Shown one piece after another: positions 59,794 through 64,000 of a stretch of DNA of 64,000 nt (its first letter is position 1; the number at the start of each line of letters is the position of its first letter). Position numbers and translations under genes: made by a program. The DNA is from G965227875 sp965227875 (GTDB taxonomy: Bacteria; Pseudomonadota; Alphaproteobacteria; Rhizobiales; JAJFHC01). Below the pieces are notes generated by a model. That model was not told the DNA's origin. It saw only the letters and a list, made by a program, of their open reading frames with translations, and did not search any database. The stretch is taken from assembly GCA_965227875.1 (NCBI GenBank), contig OZ245783.1, forward strand, positions 3,162,001 through 3,226,000, given 5' to 3'.

Positions 59794-60999
59794 ATGAAAA
59801 CCTCTGATGCAGCAAAACTTGTTGGTGAGCACGGTGGGGTTGCCGGTCCGACGCAGGAGCAGGACGCGGTTTCGCACGGCCTGCGTCTGGTGGCGGGCGA
59901 ATCCGGCGATGCAGATGGACGATTCGATGTGAACACGTTCCGCCAGCTCGCCGACTTGCTGTTGCTGCCTGCGAGCATGTTTCACCCGCATGAACGGGCC
60001 TTCGCCATCGACACGCTGCAGTTCGCGCTGCCGTCGCTTTCGCCGCTTTTGCGCCGCCAGCTCGCGCAGCGCCTGTCCGGCCTGCACGATGCGGCGCCGG
60101 GACTGGTCTCGCGCCTGATAAGGGATCCGGATATCGAAGTCGCCGAGCCTCTTCTTCGCAGCGAAACCTCCGGAAGCTATCGTGATATCCGGGACATTCT
60201 CTATTCGCAATGCCCGGAGCGCTCCATGATCATCGCCAGCCGACCCGTCGTCGACAGCGAGATCGCGGCGCAGATCGTCACGAACTCGGAACGGTCCGTC
60301 GTCCTGGCGCTGCTTGAAAACCGCGGCGCGAGGCTGTCGAGCGCTGTCGTGAGCGCGCTCGCCGAACGGGCCCGCCGGGAGCCGGAACTCTGCGAAGCGC
60401 TTGTGGTGCGGCCGGAAATGTACCCGTCCTGTGCGCTCGATCTGTACTGGAACGTGGAACGCAACCTCCGGCTTTACATCGTCGGCCGTTTCCTCGAGGA
60501 CGCGAGCATGATCCGGCGCATCGTGCGCAGTGGTGTGTCCGGGTCGTGGATTCTCGCCGGTGCCCCGGACATGGCGGCCGTTCCGGGATCCGCCACGCCG
60601 GAAGACGGCACGGATCAGCCGGGTGAGGCGGTCGAGCGACTTGTCGAGGCCCATTGCGAAGGCGACGTCGATGCGGCGGCGGCGGCCCTTGCCGCGTCCA
60701 CACATGTCGGCGAGGACACTGCCCGGCGCATCGTCATGGACAGGGGCGGAGATCCGCTTGCGGTAGCCCTGAAGGCTGCGAACGTGTCTCGAAAGACCTT
60801 CGCCGAAATCTGCGGACGCTGGAACGAGGCGGGCGTAGCGCCGTTCGACACCGCGGACCATGTCGAGGAGATATCGGTGATGTTCGACCGTCTCTCCCGC
60901 GGCGGATCGAAAATGGCGCTCACCTACTGGGACTGGCGCGAGATGGGCCGTGGCCCCTTCGAGTCTCCGGCAGTGGTACAGAATGTCGCAGTTGCGTGA
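59794..60999 (+). CDS. DUF2336-domain protein
   Basis: The product is 401 aa from the ATG at 59794, just after GAAGGAGGGG. The segment FAIDTLQFALPSLSPLLRRQLAQRLSG and RDPDIEVAEPLLRSE define the DUF2336 domain, a helical HEAT-like repeat module found almost only in alphaproteobacteria. Later repeats (VVSALAERARREPELCEALVVRP) continue the pattern. The function is unknown. The leader is unusually AT-rich. The next operon is Mrp, 132 bp downstream, with no evident link. Confidence 0.8.
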   Translation: MKTSDAAKLVGEHGGVAGPTQEQDAVSHGLRLVAGESGDADGRFDVNTFRQLADLLLLPASMFHPHERAFAIDTLQFALPSLSPLLRRQLAQRLSGLHDAAPGLVSRLIRDPDIEVAEPLLRSETSGSYRDIRDILYSQCPERSMIIASRPVVDSEIAAQIVTNSERSVVLALLENRGARLSSAVVSALAERARREPELCEALVVRPEMYPSCALDLYWNVERNLRLYIVGRFLEDASMIRRIVRSGVSGSWILAGAPDMAAVPGSATPEDGTDQPGEAVERLVEAHCEGDVDAAAAALAASTHVGEDTARRIVMDRGGDPLAVALKAANVSRKTFAEICGRWNEAGVAPFDTADHVEEISVMFDRLSRGGSKMALTYWDWREMGRGPFESPAVVQNVAVA

Positions 61000-61131
61000 C
61001 TTTTTGCCGAAATAGGACTCAAAAACGCCCGAAAGCGTCATCCCGATTCCGTTAACCATAGCGGCGTCGTGTCGAGCCTGATAAAATTCTCCGCAAAACG
61101 AATCGGGATTGTTTGAGGGGGATCACGCTTT

Positions 61132-61620
61132 ATGACGGGTGGACCGGCGCGAATTGTCAGCCTCGGATTGACGCTGTTCGCGTTCTGGCTTGTCCTGTCC
61201 GGGCACTACACGGTTCTCATTACGACCTTCGGCGTGCTGACCGTGCTGCTGACGCTGTACATGGCGCGGCGCATGTACATCATCGACGAGGAAGGCCATC
61301 CCATCCAGCTGGTCTTCCGGGCCATGCTCTACTGGCCGTGGCTTGCCGTTGAAATCGCCAAGTCGGCCATTTCCGTATCGCGGCTCATCATCGACCCGAA
61401 GCTGCCGATCACCCCCACCATGAAATCGGTCACGCCCAGCCAGCGGTCCGCGCTGGGGGTCAACAACTACGCCAATTCGATCACGCTTACGCCCGGCACG
61501 ATCTCCGTCGACGTGAACCGGCATGAGATTCTCGTGCATGCCATCCAGCGCGAAGGCGCCGAGGACGTCGAGGCCGGCGAGATGGACCGGCGCGCCACCG
61601 CATTCGAGGGCAAGGCCTGA
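61132..61620 (+). CDS. mrpE: Na+/H+ antiporter subunit E
   Basis: The product is 162 aa. Two N-terminal hydrophobic segments (SLGLTLFAFWLVLSGHY and the helix after it) and a third near YWPWLAVEIAKSAI lead to a cytoplasmic domain with NSITLTPGTISVDV, the MrpE signature. It is an accessory subunit of the multisubunit Mrp antiporter, which exchanges Na+ or K+ for protons. It is the first gene of an E-F-G-A'-B-C-D operon with tight spacing. Confidence 0.92.
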   Translation: MTGGPARIVSLGLTLFAFWLVLSGHYTVLITTFGVLTVLLTLYMARRMYIIDEEGHPIQLVFRAMLYWPWLAVEIAKSAISVSRLIIDPKLPITPTMKSVTPSQRSALGVNNYANSITLTPGTISVDVNRHEILVHAIQREGAEDVEAGEMDRRATAFEGKA

Positions 61621-61621
61621 C

Positions 61622-61912
61622 ATGTTCACGATCGCAACCATAGCGATTACGATCGCTCACATCTTCGCCATTATCAGGGCGCTCAAGGGGCCGACCGTGT
61701 TCGACCGGGTGCTTGCCGCGAACACCATCGGTACGGCTGCCATCCTGCTGCTCGCGGTTGTCGGTTTCATGACGGGCCGGCCCGAATTTCTCGATATCGG
61801 CATTACCTACGGCCTGCTGAACCTGATCGGCACGCTCGCGGTCCTGAAATTCTTCCGCTACGGCGACCTTGCCTATGACGACGAGGAAGAAGAGGAGGCG
61901 GCGAACCGCTGA
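61622..61912 (+). CDS. mrpF: Na+/H+ antiporter subunit F
   Basis: The product is 96 aa from the ATG 1 bp after the mrpE stop. It has three helices. IIRALKGPTVFDRVLAANTIGT is the conserved MrpF block, and the short acidic tail (DDEEEEEA) is cytoplasmic. Its stop overlaps the mrpG start. Confidence 0.92.
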   Translation: MFTIATIAITIAHIFAIIRALKGPTVFDRVLAANTIGTAAILLLAVVGFMTGRPEFLDIGITYGLLNLIGTLAVLKFFRYGDLAYDDEEEEEAANR

Positions 61913-62235
61913 TGTCCATTCTTCTCGATATCCTGAGCTGGATCCTGCTGGTCAGCGGCAGTGTTTTCTATCTCATCGGCACGTTCGGCCTGCTGCGGAT
62001 GCCCGACGTGTTCTCGCGCATGCACGCCGCCAGCGTTTCGGACACGTTCGGCGCGGCCCTCCTGCTCATCGGCATGGCGCTGCAGACCAGCGATCCGCTC
62101 GTGATCGTGCGGCTCGCGATCCTGCTGGGACTCCTTCTCTTCACCGGCCCGGTCGCGACCCACGCGCTGGCCCAGGCGTCGATTGCCGCCGGCCTCAAGC
62201 CGATGCTGCACGACAAGAAGGAGAAGCAGTCATAG
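61912..62235 (+). CDS. mrpG: Na+/H+ antiporter subunit G
   Basis: The product is 107 aa with three helices. IGTFGLLRMPDVFSRMHAASVSDTFGAALLLIGM is the strongly conserved MrpG signature. The C-terminus is Lys-rich and cytoplasmic. The next gene follows at once. Confidence 0.93.
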   Translation: MSILLDILSWILLVSGSVFYLIGTFGLLRMPDVFSRMHAASVSDTFGAALLLIGMALQTSDPLVIVRLAILLGLLLFTGPVATHALAQASIAAGLKPMLHDKKEKQS

Positions 62236-62249
62236 AAGCCTACGTAAAT

Positions 62250-62789
62250 ATGGTGCTGCTGACCCTGATGGCGGCGGTGACCGTCGGAGTGGTGCGCGTG
62301 CGCAACCTTTTTTCCGTGGTCATCCTGGGCGGCATATACAGTTTCCTGATGGCCAGCGTGATGATCGTGCTCGACGCGGTCGACGTGGCCATGACGGAGG
62401 CGTCCGTCGGTGCCGGCGTGTCCACCGTGCTGATGCTGACGGTGCTCTACCTCACGAAAACCGAGGAATCGACACCGGCCCACACGCCACTCGTGCCGCT
62501 TTTCGTCGCCGTGGTGACCGCGGCCCTGTTGATCTACGGCACGCTCGACCTCTACCCCTTCGGTGCTGCGGATACGCCGGTCCACCAGCACGTGGGCCCC
62601 TATTATCTCGAGCAATCCATTCCGCAGACGGGTGTGCCCAATGTGGTCACGTCGGTCCTGGCAAGCTATCGCGGCTTCGACACGCTGGGTGAGACGGCGG
62701 TGATCTTCACGGCCGGAATCGCCGTACTCCTGCTGCTGCGGACCGGTCGCCGGAAACCGGAGAACGCGACAGAGGAGGGCGAAGAATGA
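62250..62789 (+). CDS. MrpA C-terminal/DUF4040-type antiporter subunit
   Basis: At least 179 aa from the ATG at 62250. VVRVRNLFSVVILGGIYSFLMASVMIVLDAVDVAMTEASVGAGVSTVLML is the MbhD/DUF4040 block. The rest includes VTSVLASYRGFDTLGETAVIFTAG, the MbhE-like block, which in classic Mrp systems is the C-terminus of MrpA. A separate gene for it is the pattern of split Mrp systems. The frame stays open upstream to ATA at 62232, which overlaps the mrpG stop and sits 8 nt after AAGGAG, so translation may begin at a non-canonical codon. Confidence 0.85.
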   Translation: MVLLTLMAAVTVGVVRVRNLFSVVILGGIYSFLMASVMIVLDAVDVAMTEASVGAGVSTVLMLTVLYLTKTEESTPAHTPLVPLFVAVVTAALLIYGTLDLYPFGAADTPVHQHVGPYYLEQSIPQTGVPNVVTSVLASYRGFDTLGETAVIFTAGIAVLLLLRTGRRKPENATEEGEE

Positions 62790-63202
62790 AACGCGACATC
62801 GTCCTCCGGATCATGACCAAGTTGATCCTGCCGTTCATCCTGGTCTTCGCGCTCTACGTCCAGTTCCACGGCGATTTCGGCCCCGGCGGAGGTTTCCAGG
62901 CGGGCGTCATCGCCGCGGCGTCGATCATTCTCTATTCGATCGTTTACGGTCTGTCTGCGGCACAGCGCATCGCACCGCCATGGGTCGTTGAACTGTTCAT
63001 TCCGGCCGGTGTCCTGATTTTTGCGGGGACCGGCGTGGTTTCCATGTTCATGGGCGGCAATTACCTTAACTATTCCGTTCTCTCCAGCGATCCTGTGGCC
63101 GGTCAGCATCTGGGGATTATCGTCATTGAACTCGGCGTCCTTGTAACTGTGTCGGGAACGATGCTGGCGATTTTCTATGCGTTCGCGGGCAGGGGGCGCT
63201 GA
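62786..63202 (+). CDS. mrpB: Na+/H+ antiporter subunit B
   Basis: The product is 138 aa with four helices. YVQFHGDFGPGGGFQAGVIAAASIILY is the diagnostic MrpB/MnhB motif, and a later Gly-rich helix (VELFIPAGVLIFAGTGVVSMFMGG) is also conserved. The start and stop overlap the neighbouring genes by 4 and 1 bp. Confidence 0.93.
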   Translation: MKRDIVLRIMTKLILPFILVFALYVQFHGDFGPGGGFQAGVIAAASIILYSIVYGLSAAQRIAPPWVVELFIPAGVLIFAGTGVVSMFMGGNYLNYSVLSSDPVAGQHLGIIVIELGVLVTVSGTMLAIFYAFAGRGR

Positions 63203-63567
63203 TGGAATATCTTGAAGGCATCGTGAACCACTACAACCAGTGGGTGACCATATTTCTCATGGTGTCGGGCCTGTACATTGTCGTCGCCCGCGGCAACATG
63301 GTGAAAAAACTGGTCGGGCTCGCCCTGTTCCAGACGTCGGTTTATCTGCTTTACCTTTCGCCGGGCAAGATACTGGGCGGGACCCCTCCCATCCTCGCCG
63401 ATGGCTTTACGGTCTACTCAAATCCGCTGCCGCATGTGCTGATCCTGACAGCGATCGTCGTCGGCGTGGCGACGCTTGCCCTCGGCCTGGCGCTCGTCGT
63501 CCGCATCAACGAGGCCTTCGGCACGATCGAGGAAGATGAATTGTTCGAGAAGGGCGCCGACCAATGA
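63202..63567 (+). CDS. mrpC: Na+/H+ antiporter subunit C
   Basis: The product is 121 aa with three helices, homologous to the NuoK subunit of complex I. GLYIVVARGNMVKKLVGLALFQTSVYLLYL and NPLPHVLILTAIVVGVATLALGLALVVRI are the conserved segments. The ATG of the next gene overlaps its stop. Confidence 0.93.
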   Translation: MEYLEGIVNHYNQWVTIFLMVSGLYIVVARGNMVKKLVGLALFQTSVYLLYLSPGKILGGTPPILADGFTVYSNPLPHVLILTAIVVGVATLALGLALVVRINEAFGTIEEDELFEKGADQ

Positions 63568-64000
63568 TAGCGGCGAATTTGCCGGCCCTGCAGGTCGTCC
63601 TTCCCCTCCTGGCTTCGGTCTTCTGCGCCTTCTTCCGGCGCGGCAACGTGGCCTGGCTCATTGCGCTGGTGACGAGCTGGACGCTTCCCGTGATCGCGCT
63701 TTCGCTGCTGTCCGATACGGTTTCGGGCGGAACGATCTCCTACGCCATGGGGGGATGGGAGCCGCCCTTCGGCATCGAGTACCGGGTCGACGCCGCGAAC
63801 GCATTCGTTCTGTGCCTGGTTTCGGTGATCGGCGCGGTGGTCATGCCCTATGCGCGTGCAAGCGTCGCCAAGGAGATCGGCGAGGACCAGCAGGCCTGGT
63901 TCTACACCATGTATCTTCTCTGCCTCGCGGGCCTGCTCGGAATCACGATCACGAACGACGCATTCAACACGTTCGTCTTCCTCGAGGTGTCCTCGCTGTC
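63564..64000 (+). CDS. mrpD: Na+/H+ antiporter subunit D (proton-conducting type), partial
   Basis: The frame runs off the right edge after about 145 residues. Hydrophobic helices with FRVDAANAFVLC-like EYRVDAANAFVLCLVSVIG and then LAGLLGITITNDAFNTFVFLEVSSLS match the start of the MrpD/NuoN-type subunits. Since the large MrpA is split in this operon, a paralogous D-type subunit further right is likely but not visible. Confidence 0.9.
   Translation, partial: MIAANLPALQVVLPLLASVFCAFFRRGNVAWLIALVTSWTLPVIALSLLSDTVSGGTISYAMGGWEPPFGIEYRVDAANAFVLCLVSVIGAVVMPYARASVAKEIGEDQQAWFYTMYLLCLAGLLGITITNDAFNTFVFLEVSSL

Overview
The window is high-GC chromosomal DNA of an alphaproteobacterium. The lineage is inferred from several things: a GTTC-N7-GTTC LexA box, a TIGR03808-type Tat protein, DUF2336, DUF3309 and DUF2267 proteins, a ReAV-type asparaginase of the rhizobial kind, and a split Mrp antiporter operon. 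Genus is not assignable by eye. Two tRNA genes (Pro-CGG, Gln-TTG) are present; there is no rRNA and no CRISPR array.

Layout. 1-6.1 kb: a formate/nitrite-type channel cut by the window edge, a 3-hydroxybenzoate 4-monooxygenase gene divergent from its MarR-type regulator across a 41-bp palindrome, an orphan protein and small membrane/DCC proteins. 6.5-8.0 kb: a secreted beta-barrel protein. 8.1-9.9 kb: a 1.7-kb AT-rich remnant of an integrated element at tRNA-Pro, with 44-bp direct repeats and a broken integrase. 10.2-12.9 kb: a UdgX fusion plus a radical SAM partner behind a LexA box. 13.1-21.0 kb: a peptide-type ABC importer operon ending in an amidohydrolase, divergent from an IclR regulator. 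21.1-28.3 kb: a phosphotransferase, an ECF sigma/VWA pair, a sulfite dehydrogenase with cytochrome c, and a second ECF sigma/anti-sigma pair. 28.5-41.7 kb: asparaginase, AidB-like dehydrogenase, a baeRF-like protein, a TIGR03808 protein, mutA-mutB-meaB, small helical proteins and a HerA-like ATPase. 41.7-42.8 kb: a five-copy 241-242-bp tandem repeat.

42.9-51.2 kb: iron SOD, VOC protein, glutaryl-CoA dehydrogenase, two isochorismatase-family hydrolases, msrB-ptrB, a zinc-ribbon TerB protein and an MFS transporter. 51.4-54.8 kb holds the most unusual locus: an orphan 200-aa protein, then a consensus promoter driving an uncalled 32-codon gene for a Lys/Ser/Thr-rich peptide ending in a Gly-rich tail, then a hairpin, then two overlapping paralogous JmjC/cupin-type oxygenase genes. 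It reads as a candidate ribosomally made, oxygenase-modified peptide system. 54.7-64 kb: a nucleotidyltransferase, a GNAT protein, a copper-delivery cluster (DUF2946, PCu(A)C, SCO), TspO, MaoC, DUF2336, and an Mrp Na+/H+ antiporter operon (E-F-G-A'-B-C-D) running off the right edge.

Start codons were chosen from visible ribosome binding sites and family lengths, so several differ from the longest open frame. No searches or structure predictions were run; family names come from recognising motifs.
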